Positions 22,425-34,328 of a stretch of 64,000 nucleotides of DNA are shown here, piece by piece. Each line of letters opens with the position of its first letter. Within the stretch, counting starts at the first letter, position 1. The position numbers were made by a program, and so were the translations under genes. The stretch comes from Plutella xylostella (lineage: Eukaryota > Arthropoda > Insecta > Lepidoptera > Plutellidae). Below the pieces are notes generated by a model that did no database searches, had not been told where the DNA came from, and worked only from the letters and a program-made list of their open reading frames with translations. The stretch lies in NCBI RefSeq assembly GCF_932276165.1, contig NC_063995.1, forward strand, positions 6,200,001 to 6,264,000, in the 5' to 3' direction.

Positions 22425-24029
22425 GCGACCGTAGAGCAAGAGAGAGAGAGAAGGAATGAGGACCTTTCCGTACACCACACTGATGGATCTTATTAGCGTG
22501 TCTCTGACAAACAGCAGAGCTGATGGTCATGGATGGATTGGATGCTTATCTACTGCATATTCTTTACAGTACAGAGAATCACCTTAATTAAAACACTTGT
22601 GGACAAATACACTACATGTGTTTTTATTTAATTTATATATAGTACATTTCGATGTTAATTCAGTTCATGTGAACTGTAAATCTAAATAAGTATTTATAGA
22701 CTTCACTAAATCGCAAAATTGATTGGTAGGTACACGCTATATCGAATAATGCGGCATTGGTACAAGCGATAAATATTCTACATTACGGTTGGAGTTTTTG
22801 TTTTCCCTGTTTAACATTTCAAGGGCGAGGAGATTCAATCGATTTCAAGAATAGTTTTCTCTGGCAAAGCTCCAGTAACCAGGTTGGGGTCCAAATCTCA
22901 CTTTTAGTGTTGCCATAAACTTGATAAGAGAAGCGAAACGCGGCAATAAATTGTAAATCTCTTACATCAATATTTTTACGGCGCGTCGTATTTCATTTCG
23001 CCCGTCGATGCCACTACAATGTCAGCACGGCAACGGTGCAGGCACATTTATAACTTTACATTATTGACGCGGTTTTAGGACCCTAATATATGTGAGTGTG
23101 TCGGGATGGCGCACAAATGGCGGGTGTACCAATTTTCTTTAATATCTTCGTAAGGGAAAGTGAAAGTACAAATATTTTCATGAGAGGTACCAAAAAGATA
23201 CGAAATAACGGATTTTTTTTTAGCTAATCGGAGAAGTACACCGCCATCTGACGCACACTAATACGTCACAGCATTGATTCAATTCCTACAACAATGGAAT
23301 AATATAGAATTATCATTTATAATTACAAAATATTATAAACTTTCTTGTTCTTCTAGTTTATACGACCAAGTGTTAAAATAAACTGTAAGTGCGTCTTTAG
23401 AAACAAGCTTCAGTCCCAGCACTGGTTTGCCAAAATATTGACTCAGGTAAGAGCATCAATATTTGATTCCGTTTGAAACCACTTTTCATAGCGTTTATTT
23501 CTGTTTTACGACATCTCATATTTCAATTTGCTTTATTCCCGACCGCACGTACATTGTACGCGTTTTATATTTATTCACTTTATACAATGATTGATAGAGT
23601 ACAAATAACCTCTAAAGTACGTAGCTACCTAAGTAATATCATGCTATTTTGGTCTGAAGAATTTCCGAGCAAACAGTTGGAGATTGGAGATAGATAAATC
23701 ATTATCGGACGCAAAATAGAGCGAGGCGTTCGACTGAGCCTCCGTTTGTTATTCAACTCACGAATACTTGTACCATTCGGAAGCTGATTTTATAAACAGC
23801 CTATCTCGAATAATAAATACTTAGAAATCGTATTTTTCGACCGTTAATGCTTGAACTAAAATACATTAAGTAGGTTATGTTTAATTAGAGACAAAATTAA
23901 TATAATTAAAGCAATTTAGCCGTATAGAAACTTCGTAATATTTGATGATCGTTCCTAATATTAGCAAATATGAATATGATAGTGTACTAGTCCTTGTGCC
24001 TTTTAACTTTATAGTGTTAGTTATTATTT

Positions 24030-24598
24030 TAAAAAACCGGCCAAGTGCGAGTCGGGCTCGCGCACAAAGGGTTCCGTAGCAGCAAAATTACAGTTAAATC
24101 AACCTATCTCAAAAACTATAAGAGATACTTTGATCAAACCAAAAATCGTTGAAAGAGTTAATTAGCATGCATCACCTCTATTTTTTTTAGAATTTTATAC
24201 CCCGTAGTTATAAAAATAGAGGGGGGGGGACATACTTTTTACGACTTTGAGAGCTGATATCTCAAAAACCGTTCACTTTAAGAAAAATGTTTTTTAGAAA
24301 ACTTTATATCATTTTAAAAGACCTTTCCATTGATACCCCACACGGGTATGTACATCGAAAAAAAAAATTTCATCCCTCAGTTACATGTATGGGGGGCCCC
24401 ACCCCCAATTCTTTTTTTTACTATTTAGTGTCATATTTTTGTAGCGGTTCATACAACACATATTCCCATCAAATTTCATCACTGTAGTACTTATAGTTTC
24501 CGAGTAAATCGGCTGTGACAGACGGACAGACGGACAGACGGACATGACGAAACTATAAGGGTTCCGTTTTTGCCATTTTGGCTACGGAACCCTAAAAA
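24030..24598. mobile_element. 'ccggccaagtgcgag' family repeat, near full length
   Basis: Begins aaaaaccggccaagtgcgag, then gggttccgtagc, and ends with the mirror gctacggaaccctaaaa. It carries a run of 'gacagacggacagacgga'. This is a very common lepidopteran repeat. Relatives lie at 43780-43955 and 61141-61372. Non-coding. Confidence 0.75.
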
Positions 24599-25860
24599 TC
24601 TATCTTTGTGCATACCCTACAGCAGTTATCAAGGAATTTAGTACAAAAAGGCTGAATAACAACTTGTTCACTGTCGCATGAAAACAAAACGAAAGAGCAT
24701 ATTTTTCAGCATAGATTGCTCTTTTCCCTTCATTCCGTTCCGCCAGCTCCCGCTCCACGTGGCAGTGGGTGTGACATTCACCCACTTTCTCCGTTTCTGT
24801 GTCGTCGGTTGCTTGCACTGAACTCGTTTCAGTCACTTCGTTTGTAGCTTTATTTTGCCATTTTCAAATAAAGCTAATAATAGTGCGATAGTAATAATAA
24901 AAGCATGCGAAAATATCACTTTAATAAAAGCATGCAAAAATGTGATGAACGTCACATGGAGCGTGTATTACCTACACAAGACCAACACTATCTAAGTTCC
25001 AAAATAATTCACATTAATACAAATTACAACTACTAAGTAGTTTCCTGAAATAAATGTTGCCAGGTCGCCCGGGCAGTCTCTCATACTCGTCGTTACTGTT
25101 TGAACACCGCACAGTGCACACTACACGTCGGTGCACTGTGGCATCCAGTGTGGACATAGGGCGTTGTTTAACCATGTTTATTTACTGGTCTCCAGTCCAA
25201 TACGAACGTCTGGAACGACGAGTAACTAGTTACAAACTTTGAAATAATTTCGTGGCAAATTTATAGCTTTCACTTACGTCTGAAGCTTGACGCAGGCATT
25301 TCAATTGTAACAATTACGAGGCCCTTTATTTGATGGCACACATTTACAGCGGCCTTCAGTGCTTCTCACCTGAAATTACCCTAAATAGGGCTATAAGTGT
25401 CACAATACCTTTTCTTAATGAGTCTTGTCGTTAAAGCTCACTTTTGAATGCACTTCCCTTAATAGCGCTATTAAGAAGAGCCTGTCCTGTCACTTCAAAG
25501 CGCTTATTTAATTAAAATCTTTATAACAAATTACGTCACTACGTTATTCGCTAATTGCTGCGATATTTTAAAAGTATTGTTTTTTAAATTGGTTCTTTGT
25601 TTCAACTTGGAAGAGGAATAAATTAAGATAATTATCAATTTCTTTGCTACTATGGTAGATAAACCGATAAAATATGTGCTTTACCGTTCACTAAGGAAAT
25701 GTGTTCCGATTTATTTTTAGTTTGGTTTCCATTTCTAATTTTAATAACCTTTTCATTATTACACAAAAGTCTAGATGTTTTATATTAAAGGCTATACTGA
25801 TCGGAAAATAACCTAGTTTACTGTGAGGCAACGAGCTATTATTTCTTAAGTAAAGTCTTA

Positions 25861-25983
25861 AGGGTCGCTTGCACTAACTCGTCGAGATTAAATCTATTTC
25901 TGTCGAGCTTTGATACTATATTAAGAAAATAACATCAATAGATTTGATCTCTATTAAAGGAACCGGATGGTGCAAGCCACCCT
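25861..25983. mobile_element. 123-bp hairpin MITE
   Basis: AGGGTCGCTTGCACTA at the left and TGGTGCAAGCCACCCT at the right. Inner 'agattaaatctat' and 'atagatttgatct' also pair. Confidence 0.65.
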
Positions 25984-27000
25984 AACTCTAGTTTAGTTTT
26001 CACGCAACAAACTTTACACCCAATACTTAGGTATTGTTTATTGTTGACAAATCGTTGACCTACCCTTTAATTCGTTTTCTTTAACGATGAAAGTATTGCC
26101 TTATGAAAGAATAGCCTTTGACACTACAACAAAACAATCCGAAATTAAATTATGATATTGTATTCAGGAAAGTTTTGTGCCAACACCTGGCTGCTGGTGG
26201 TATAAAGGCACCAACACAAAGAGCTCACTTCTCTGACATTCTCAAGTTCCGCGTTAATCTTGATGAGATGACGGGAAGCTAAAAGTTAGCAACTCAATGT
26301 AAAGTTAATGTGCCTTTTGCATTTGTACCAACTTTTGCTGATGCTATTCAGCAGTTTTATATCACAAAATGAAAGAACAAAAATGAAAGTAGTGGGTATA
26401 GATATGACTATACTATACAGTATAAGTACATATAGTCAAGTGATGTCCAAAGGAGCCTACTACCCTGAGCTTATACGTGCTTTTACTTGATATAATTTCT
26501 GAATTTATATTATACGTTCGGCGCCTGGGCAGTCAGCCGTCAACGCTAATCTCAGTGTCCAGTGAAAAACCCTAAGTTCTAGCGTTTGTCATCGACAGCA
26601 TAAGAGGAAAATAGACACATTTCTGTCAACCCCTGCATTTCATACGAGTTTCATACTTCAAATATTAATTGAGGCCCTACGACCATTGAGTATGAATCAC
26701 CCGAGTCCGCGTTATTTTATGCCCTATACAGAAAGACAGGTTATCTGCGCCGATCTGTCAGTTTCAAGCGCTTATAAGCTTATACATACTGCGCAAAACC
26801 CTTGATCTTTGGCAATAATCATGTCATGTCGGTCATTGTCGGTCGCTGGAATGCCATGGGAACCTATGGCAGCTTGTCTCGTCTAGTGTGCCCGACAGAA
26901 ACACACACACACCCACTACCATGTGTTATCATGCGCGGTATAAACATATTCTGACGTTCAGACGTGAAACTATCATACAGTCTAGAGTTCTATGCTATAC

Positions 27001-27127
27001 CTGGAGCAGTGGCAGCGCAGCAGGCGCAGGAAGGCGGCGCGGAAGGTGCGGTTGAACACCGTGTAGATGACGGGGTTGATGGTGGACGACACGTAGCCCA
27101 GCCACAGGCAGATGTCCACCACGTGTT
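27001..27127 (-). CDS. 5-HT2: 5-HT2-type serotonin receptor, TM7 exon
   Basis: The exon is 127 bp between GTTGCAG and GTATAG. It encodes HVVDICLWLGYVSSTINPVI followed by YTVFNRTFRAAFLRLLRCHC. The NPxxY motif of helix 7 is NPVIY, and the W-L-G-Y aromatic set lies where aminergic receptors bind the amine. Helix 8 (FNRTFRAAFLRLL) follows. The first two bases complete the glutamate of PEHVV with the TM6 exon. This ligand-binding and G-protein (Gq) coupling part is diagnostic of a class A biogenic-amine receptor, and the exact wording matches insect 5-HT2. Confidence 0.92.
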
Positions 27128-27161
27128 CTGCAACAAATACATTACAATTATAGTATATAGC

Positions 27162-27347
27162 TGTTCCCGCGAGCTTCGCTTCGCCTTAAAAAGTTTTTAC
27201 CGTGGGAATTCCGGGATAAAAAGTAGCCTATGTTCTTTCCCAGGGTCTAGACTGTATGTATACCAAATTTCATTCAAATCCGTTCAGAAGTTTTGGCGTG
27301 AAACAGACAGACAGACACAGTTACTTTCACATTTATAATATTAGTTA
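27162..27347 (+). mobile_element. short interspersed repeat
   Basis: Shares 'cgcgagcttcgcttcgcctt', 'ccgggataaaaagtagccta' and 'acagacagacagacacag' with common lepidopteran repeats. A reverse relative lies in the gustatory receptor intron (3040-3222) and a fragment at about 50929-50968. It lies 35 bp upstream (gene sense) of the TM7 exon. Confidence 0.6.
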
Positions 27348-29881
27348 GGATTGGGATTAGGATTATTGGTCCTAACAATATTATGACCCATCTCGCTCTG
27401 TCAATATCGGAAAATATGCGATAGATATCAGCAGTACTGGTTTGTTTAAAATAGTATAGTATATAGTAACTATAGTCTTTATAGTACCTTGTTTGCTAAG
27501 GGATGTATACAGTTTAGTTATCAAGGCGGGCTTTGTGTGTGAGTAGCGAGGGTGCTAATAGATCGAGGGACTAAGGGTTTACACGAGTTAATTAATTTGC
27601 ACTATTACAGCGGAAAACCCTGAATGAAGCAAAATAATAAAGTTGTTAAGTATTTTGGTGTAAAATTACGTGAATTTTAGATAGTTTCCCACGAATAATG
27701 CCACAGAAATAAAATTCTAATTTAGAATGTCAAAGCCTACTCTAAGTTGTTGTCGTATCGGTGCGTTGCACCCACCAGTACTCTTTCTCCTAGTATTATT
27801 GGTACTATAGTGATATAGGGGTCCTATACAGACAACCCAGTTAATTATAAGCCTAGAACATAACGCGCTAGTCTTAGATCCTACACGGAATTTCCCATTT
27901 AAACGCATTGTCTATGTTATACGATAATAAATCAGCTAAACAAAGAACACGCACGTCCATACACTGGTTACAGGGTATCTAGATTATCTACCTATACGGG
28001 CCACTGAGAAATAATGTTCTGTGTCGAATAATGAACTAGGTACTAGGTAGGTTAGGTAGGGTTATCCACGAAAAATAATTTGATTCTTCGTCTTCATACA
28101 ACCTTAGGTATTTGTTGTTCTGGTCATTTTCTAGTATAGGACGGTGATTTTATTTTTGCGCAATATTCCCAATGTCAAAATTTCTTCAGAATTATGAGTT
28201 CTGTGAACTTCTTTCGTATATGCACTTTACAATGACGAATTGGCACTTTAAAATATAAATAGTCACACTCTCAGTCACACTGTATGTCAGGTAATACCAT
28301 AAATACATAGAGTGCGATCGTAATTAACTTTGCTCGGATAGGTCAGGGGTCAGGGGCCGATGCTCAGGTTATCAAGATTAGTCTAAGTATATTTTATTGA
28401 ACCGAATGAATCCTTTGAAGTAAAATAAGAAAGGATCACAATTAAAACATTATCTAGAAGCCGTGAAAAAGAAGAATTTTTCATTGTCAATCGACACGAA
28501 ATAAAATTTATCAACAAGCAAAGATCTTCCTTTTATACCCCTAACATTTTGTTAAAAGTACTGAAATTGTTCAATGGAAGGTCTTGAATCCTGTGTTAAG
28601 CTCCCACTTGAGATTCGTTTAGATTAGATAGCTCATTGATATTCAATCGACGATGTCACCGAATTCTCAAAGACCCTTGTTCTCAGACCTCTAGACGACG
28701 AAAATGCTGATAAAAACGCTGATGATGAGAGATACTGAATAATGTATTGAAAGAAAGACATAGATAAACAAGTGCAATACAGATTTTTCTCAGTAACACT
28801 CAACCAACTCAATCAGAGATTGCTGCTTTATAATGCTTGGGAAAATTGTATCCAAATTTTTTTGGAAACAAAAATATGATGATTGTTACTCACCCTCAAC
28901 TGGATTTAATTTCATCTGAATCATAGTACAAGTAAGTACAATTACTTCAAAATAGCGTAAGTACTAATAAATACTCCAGTCGTTTGAAAGGTATAAATTT
29001 ATGCATTTCCTGTGAAGCTAAATCTGTAGCAAATCGAACGGACCACAAGCAGCCGTGTTCGCTCGCGAGGATGTGACTGGGGTACCGAGTGTCGTGGGGT
29101 CGTAATTTTCTCCAATTTGCTACTCTCAGCTGTTGAAGGTAAAATACAAAGTAGGTAACTTGAGTGAACGGTACTCCATTGAGCTCTGGCTGTGTTGAAA
29201 GTATTTTTTAAATAATATTTATTGAACTAGGTCAGTTTATATGGCGTTATATCCCTATATTATGTTATTATAGATCATCTATTATAGGTAGGTTATAGGT
29301 AATCTAATAATTAAGTTAATATAAGGTAATTCAATCACACGCGGCATGACTTGACTTCATACATTTTATAAGTCAGCCACTATGGGTGATGTTTATGCCG
29401 ATTTTGTTAGCTGTATCAACCGATGAGAGGTGGTTAATTTCATACGAATTTATAAAACCTATCTAAAATCGTATGAATCTAAATACCGACTATTGAAGAT
29501 GGTAGTTATAACTTTGCAAATGTGTATAATTTAAACATAATCATCGCAGAACTAAACACAATCCTAGAACTTTCTTTTTTTTTACGCCATTTCTTCTCCT
29601 TAGTGAAATGGTGGTAGAGTAATATTATGACTATGGCTGTTTTTAACAGCAAGCGGATTTCATCACGCACGCGGGATGGCACGCCATTTTCCCGCGTCTC
29701 GCGTGTATATTCCGCGCGTTACAATGAATACTCGTATAAACGCGTGCGGAGCAATCCCGCGTACGTGATCAAATCCGCATGCTGTTTTACAAACAGCCTT
29801 TGGACAAATACACTCACAAGCAATGAAAAAGTTCCACTCTCAAAATACGGACACCAAACGACCCCTATATTTTCAAACATT

Positions 29882-30045
29882 TAGATAGATAGATAGATAG
29901 ATAATTCTTTATTGCACACAAACACAGAAATTACACGAGGAAATACACAACATAGATGGTACAATTGGCGGCCTTATTACTAAGAGTAATTTCTTCCAGA
30001 CTACCTCGGAGGAGAGAAATTATACAGTATAAAAAAAGGGGAGAG
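29882..30045 (-). mobile_element. LINE/SINE 3' end with (GATA)n tail
   Basis: Five GATA units lead into 'attctttattgcacacaaac' and then 'ggcggccttattactaagag', the reverse of the LINE 3' end seen at 8540-8671. Confidence 0.65.
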
Positions 30046-30348
30046 TGCAAAAAAAAATAATTTATAATTATATAATAATTATTAATTTTTTAAAATATAT
30101 AATAATTAAAATAATTTAATATAATACACTGCCGGGCAATGAAATAGTTCCACTGATAACATACCATATAATAGTCCTTCTGCAATATTGGAGAATATTT
30201 AATTGCGCATCAGAATATTCCTATGTAAAAACTTAAATATTGTAATAAAAATTTAAATTAAATGTTTTTAAAAAAATGGGGCATTTGGCAAATATAACAA
30301 AATCTGTAATTATGCGTTTATTAGGTGTAAACTTGGTATTTTGATAAC

Positions 30349-32332
30349 TCAGTACTTGGTGTTTCCTCCATGTGCTCACAATACAGCTTCTACGCGATTG
30401 GGCATATGCTGAATACCAGATTCTTCAGCATATGCTGAGGAATATTCTCCCATTCTTTGATGAGCGCGTCTTTCAAACCACGAAGTGTAATTGGAGGTGG
30501 ATCTCGGTCTCTCACAGGTCTGTCAAGCTCGTCCCAAGCATGCTCGCGGCGGCCACTAAATTTTGTAGATTCCTACGTCATGAAGATACTCATTTACAAC
30601 TTGAGCAGTGTGCGCCCGTGAATTATCGTGCATGAACATGGCATTCTCGCCCATATTGGCCAAAAACGGACCAGCATGTTCATTGAGGACCTCATTGATG
30701 TATCTCACAGCAGTTAGGTTCCCGTTCTCGATTGGAACTAACGCTGTTCGACCCTCTGCAGAGATACCCGCCCACACGTGAACGCTGCCTCCGCCGTGTG
30801 CCACTTTTTCTTCAAAACATACTTGTGAAAAATGTTCTCCTGGTTGTCGGTATACTCTTTTCCTCCCATCATGATGGTACAGCATAAATTGTGACTCATT
30901 TGAGAACATCACTCTGCCCCATTCGTCCTCACCCCATTCTGTATGATCACGGACGTATCGCAATCGGGCAACTTTATGATGCCGTTCCAGTTTTGGGCCA
31001 ATTGCTGGCCTGTAAACCTTTAACCCTAGAGTGCTCGCGCTATGAGCATTTTGCCGCCCTCAGCAAAGAATGTTTATTATTTTGTGAACTATGCACTCCT
31101 CAAGGTCCAGCGCCTATATAGCTGCCCTCTCGGTCTTCTCCTACATGTTACGTGAATTTGGAGAAATTCAGTGCACAGGTTACAGCAGGAAGAGAGAATT
31201 GAAGAGAGTGTGTCGCACGCGGCGGCAAAATGCTCACTGCGCGAGCACTCGCGTCAGTAAAATTAAAGTTATTTTTTTTACAATTGTTATGAAATGTTGT
31301 TAGTTTTTCAGTGTTTTTTTGTAATAATAATTTAAATATAATGTAGGTATGTATCTATTTCAGTTTACATTCGATTTACGATATAACTTTGTTAATTTAC
31401 TAACGACTTAATTTTACGAAGAATTTACCTGGAAAAAATAGCTCTGCCCATAACTACGCCACGTATAACTATAAAATCTTACATATGGACAGTACATGGT
31501 GTTTTTTATTGGTCCGGTGGTACAAATCTCCCGTTTTGCACCACCAGACCAACATAAAACACCCTAAAGAAGAGAGGGTACATGCCTATAACTATGTCCA
31601 TATTAGAAAAATAGCAGGTCAAAAAAGGGTGCAATACATGAAGAAAGTTACTGTGCAACGAACACTTTGTGTTCATGTTTCAGGACTGTGTTGCTGAAAT
31701 AAATGCTGTAGATGACGATAACTTCTAAAGTTTTTAATAATTTTGAGATTTGTTGATTTTGTGTGGCTTAAGACAAATTTATACCTAAAAGATCAGATTT
31801 TTTCCCAAAGCATGAACGATAGGTCATATAATGAACAATTATAATATAAAAACTATAAATATTACTTTTCCTAATACCATATGATTCATTTTAATCAAAT
31901 TATATACATTTATAAGTTTTCGTAATTATTAAGTGTCCAAAAAATACATTTTAATATGGGCGGCAAAATGCCGCCACGCGAGCACTTGCGTCACAAAAAG
32001 AGGCGCGACTACTCTAGGGCAAGACGTCTCCTGACTGTCCACTTGCTTATTGGCTCCCTTCGAACTTGTAGAAGTTGTTGTTGAACGGCTACTCTCGTCT
32101 GATGTCGATTTCTTAACATGATTTCCGTAATTAATCGATCTTTTCGGACTGTTGTGCACCTTGGGTTGCCAGTACCTGGTCTTCTCAGGTTTATTCCAGT
32201 CTCCCTAAACCTTTGGATCACTCGTCGTACAGTAGTATGAGTCACACCCAATATTCTGACCGCATTTCTTTGGCTGGTTCCCACTTCCACCATGATGATG
32301 ATTCTCGCACAATCCTGGCGTGATACAGGCAT
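30349..32332 (-). pseudogene. Tc1-like DDE transposase, decayed and split by an insert
   Basis: The N-terminal half (32332-32009) has two helix-turn-helix segments: MPVSRQDCARIIIMVE with SQRNAVRILGVTHTTVRRVI, then KWTVRRRL. The C-terminal half (31029-30349) starts GLKVYRPAIGPK and holds the catalytic core. The first Asp is replaced (MFSNESQF where the family has S-D-E-S); the second is present (FMHDNSRAHT). The usual DLNPIE block with the third acidic residue is missing at about 30545-30555, by a deletion next to an in-frame stop after GIYKI. The tail (RDPPPITLRGLKDALIKEW) is recognisable in another frame. The 996-bp insert at 31024-32019 breaks the gene between the halves. This copy cannot make active transposase. 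Confidence 0.88.
31024..32019. mobile_element. piggyBac-like non-autonomous element inside the Tc1 transposase
   Basis: Ends are CCCTAGAGTGCTCGCGC at the left and, on the other strand at the right, CCCTAGAGTAGTCGCGCC. The left end follows TTAA (31020-31023) but the right side reads CAAG. Copies of 'ggcggcaaaatgc' and 'cgcgagcact' recur at 31040-31058, 31225-31250 and 31959-31990. A decayed frame near 31620-31700 ends with a Cys/His pattern (LLCNEHFVFMFQDC) like the zinc-binding tail of piggyBac transposases. Confidence 0.5.
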
Positions 32333-32813
32333 GATTTATGGGTACGAGAGCCGTAAGACTTTACCATTTTATAATTCTTTCACAACGACAAAAAAAATAA
32401 TGAAATAAAAAGAAAAACTCAAAACGAAGCAAATGTTTTCTAAAATTTTCAAACCCGAAAATTTTCCTTCTTATCTTTTTTTATCCATGACTTCGAAAAG
32501 AACACTATTAAAAACAGTTTGCATTTAAAAATGTTTGCATAATAAACTATATTTCATTAAACTTTTTAATTCATGAAGCTAGGTTCTCTATCTTAGGAGA
32601 TATTAAGGTGTTTGTCGGCATTTTGTGGGTGGAACTATTTCATTGCCCGGCAGTGTATGTGAACAAAATATTACTGTTTTTAGTTGGTTATATCCTGATG
32701 CTCTATTAAATGTATACTTCAATGTTGCAGAAGGCGTTATTAAGCTAGCCTTTACCTTTTAGGAGTTATTTGGTGCTTTTCTCAGTGGAACCTTTTCATT
32801 GCCCGTGAGTGTA

Positions 32814-33548
32814 CTATGTTTCAGCAAAACCAACGCATCTAAGCCACCTAATAACTTCAGCTTAACAATTCACTCTTACCCTTGTAACTCGACTAACCTA
32901 AGCGATCCAAATAAGTGCCAATGCTCTAAGCTTAGCCGCGTTAATGAGATCAAATACCTGGGCGTAATTATAGATGACAGGCTAAAATGGGTTCCACATA
33001 TAAAAGCCGTTGCGAAAAGATTACGAAAACTTATTTTTGTTTTTAAGACACTTCGCTTTGTTGCGTCAATCAAGTTACTCTTGGAGACATATAAGGCTCT
33101 CGGTCAGTCCATTATTACAAATTGTATTTGTTCTTGGGGTGGAGCGTGCAAAACTCACTTATTGGAAGTGGAAAGAGCACAAAGAGTAGTCCTGAAGGTC
33201 ATGTTATTCTTACCATTTAGGCATCCCACTACCAAGGTATATGACATGTGCAAGGTACTCAGTGTGCGTAAACTATTTATATATCAGAGTTTAAGGAGAT
33301 ACCATCGCGTAACTGTACCTTCACTACCGTTGAATACTAAACGAATAGATAACTGCCCCGTACCAAACTACAAGAGTGTCTTTGCTAGACGACACTGTAC
33401 CTACACCTCACCTCGCATCTATAATAAACTAAATTTAAAATATAAAACCAAGAAATTAAGTAATTATCAAATTAAAACCAAAATAATTGAGTGGCTAAAT
33501 AAGTTCGACTACGACACTACAGAAGATCTCTTAAAAGTAATAAAATAA
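32814..33548 (+). pseudogene. LINE reverse transcriptase, C-terminal fragment
   Basis: About 245 residues. The diagnostic block is VNEIKYLGVIIDDRLKWVPH, the conserved post-catalytic 'YLG' region of jockey/CR1-type ORF2, followed by ESYKALGQSII-like (ETYKALGQSIITNCICSWGG) and LLEVERAQRVVLK. The catalytic YxDD part and the endonuclease are missing because of 5' truncation. The remaining frame is intact, suggesting a fairly young copy. Confidence 0.85.
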
Positions 33549-34120
33549 ATAACAAAAGGCATTATTTGGCTGCAATTCTTTAAAAAGTTAACAAGTTTAA
33601 AATCGTTTAAACAGATCGTCACATATCTCACACAAAATACCTACATGGCTCGTATTTTTATTTTAATCAAAATTTATATCTATACCTAATTAAAATATTC
33701 AGTGCACTTTTCACTTAGTTAAGTATACCTATTCACTTTTATTCTTACTAACCAAATTAATATATTTTGTTTATCTAGTTATCACTATAAGCAGTTGAAT
33801 ATTTAACTATTGCAATTTTTGCCCTGACTGTACCACATACTGTTTAAGAAACTGTTCCATTTTATTTTACTACTACCTGCCATTCGAATTTCTTATAAAT
33901 AAGTGATATGTTTATAGATTTTTGATAAGTAACTACATAACGTTAAGTAATTTTATTTTTTTAATGTTTATACCTACTGTAACTCAATGTGAATTATCCA
34001 CCAAATGGAAGGAACTGGTTCCTGACACACAGGTTACCCTAGTTTAGGAACCAGGGCTACATTAGATTGTACTATTTGTGTTGCAATAAAGAAATGTTTA
34101 TGTTTATGTTTATGTTTATG
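32814..34120 (+). mobile_element. 5'-truncated LINE (jockey/CR1 type) with (TTTATG)n tail
   Basis: The RT C-terminal frame is followed by about 550 bp of 3' UTR, then 'gcaataaagaaatgtttatg' and four or five TTTATG units. The tail ends about 42 bp from the TM6 exon of the serotonin receptor. The 5' edge coincides with the TA of the Tc1-like element. Confidence 0.8.
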
Positions 34121-34161
34121 TAATTGTAAAATTTTACGACAACATTTAAATAGTAACTGAC

Positions 34162-34328
34162 CAGGCACGACGCAGGCGGGGCACGCGGCGAACAGGATGT
34201 TGAGCAGGAAGAAGGGCGCCCAGCACAGCACGAACGTGAAGAACACCAGCCCCAGCACCTTCGTGGCCTTCTGCTCGTTGGCCACCGCGTTGGCGGACAG
34301 CGAGCGGTCCTTCTTCTTGGCCAGGAAC
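34162..34328 (-). CDS. 5-HT2: 5-HT2-type serotonin receptor, TM6 exon
   Basis: The exon is 167 bp between CTCGCAG and GTCAGT, with one split base at each end and 55 whole codons. It encodes the end of the third intracellular loop (FLAKKKDRSLSANAVANEQK) and helix 6 with the toggle-switch motif FVLCWAPFF, then the short third extracellular loop ACPACVVP, whose paired cysteines are typical of insect 5-HT2. The KATKVLG start of helix 6 is the Gq-coupling region. GC-rich exon in AT-rich surroundings. Confidence 0.93.

Larger units (their letters stand above)
22230..27000 (-). other. intron of the serotonin receptor with several MITEs
   Basis: Contains a hairpin MITE at 22300-22424, a longer element at 24030-24598 and a hairpin at 25861-25983. 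No host exon was convincing. A 78-codon frame at 24600-24836 (-) lacks an ATG and any known domain. Confidence 0.6.
30127..32655 (-). mobile_element. inner Tc1-like transposon
   Basis: Terminal repeats CACTGCCGGGCAATGAAATA at the left and its mirror ending at 32655, each next to TA (30125-30126, 32656-32657). It carries a decayed transposase on the - strand and a 996-bp foreign insert. Confidence 0.85.
29811..32811. mobile_element. outer Tc1/mariner-like element carrying nested insertions
   Basis: Starts CACTCACAAGCAATGAAAAA at 29811 after TA (29809-29810) and ends with the mirror ending CCCGTGAGTG at 32811 before TA (32812-32813). Inside are a LINE 3' fragment and a second Tc1-like element. 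Other ends of this family occur at 14858, about 41606 and 49640-49667. Confidence 0.75.
27128..34161 (-). other. intron of the serotonin receptor, partly filled by transposons
   Basis: Holds a SINE-like repeat at 27162-27347, plain AT-rich DNA to about 29800, the nested Tc1-like set (29811-32811) and a LINE (32814-34120). No receptor exon inside. Confidence 0.8.

Noticed and set aside
24600..24836. 78-codon frame on the - strand (TETSSVQATDDTETEKVGEC)
   Set aside because: It looks mildly protein-like but has no ATG start in frame, no splice context that I could confirm and no known domain. It lies inside an intron on the same strand.
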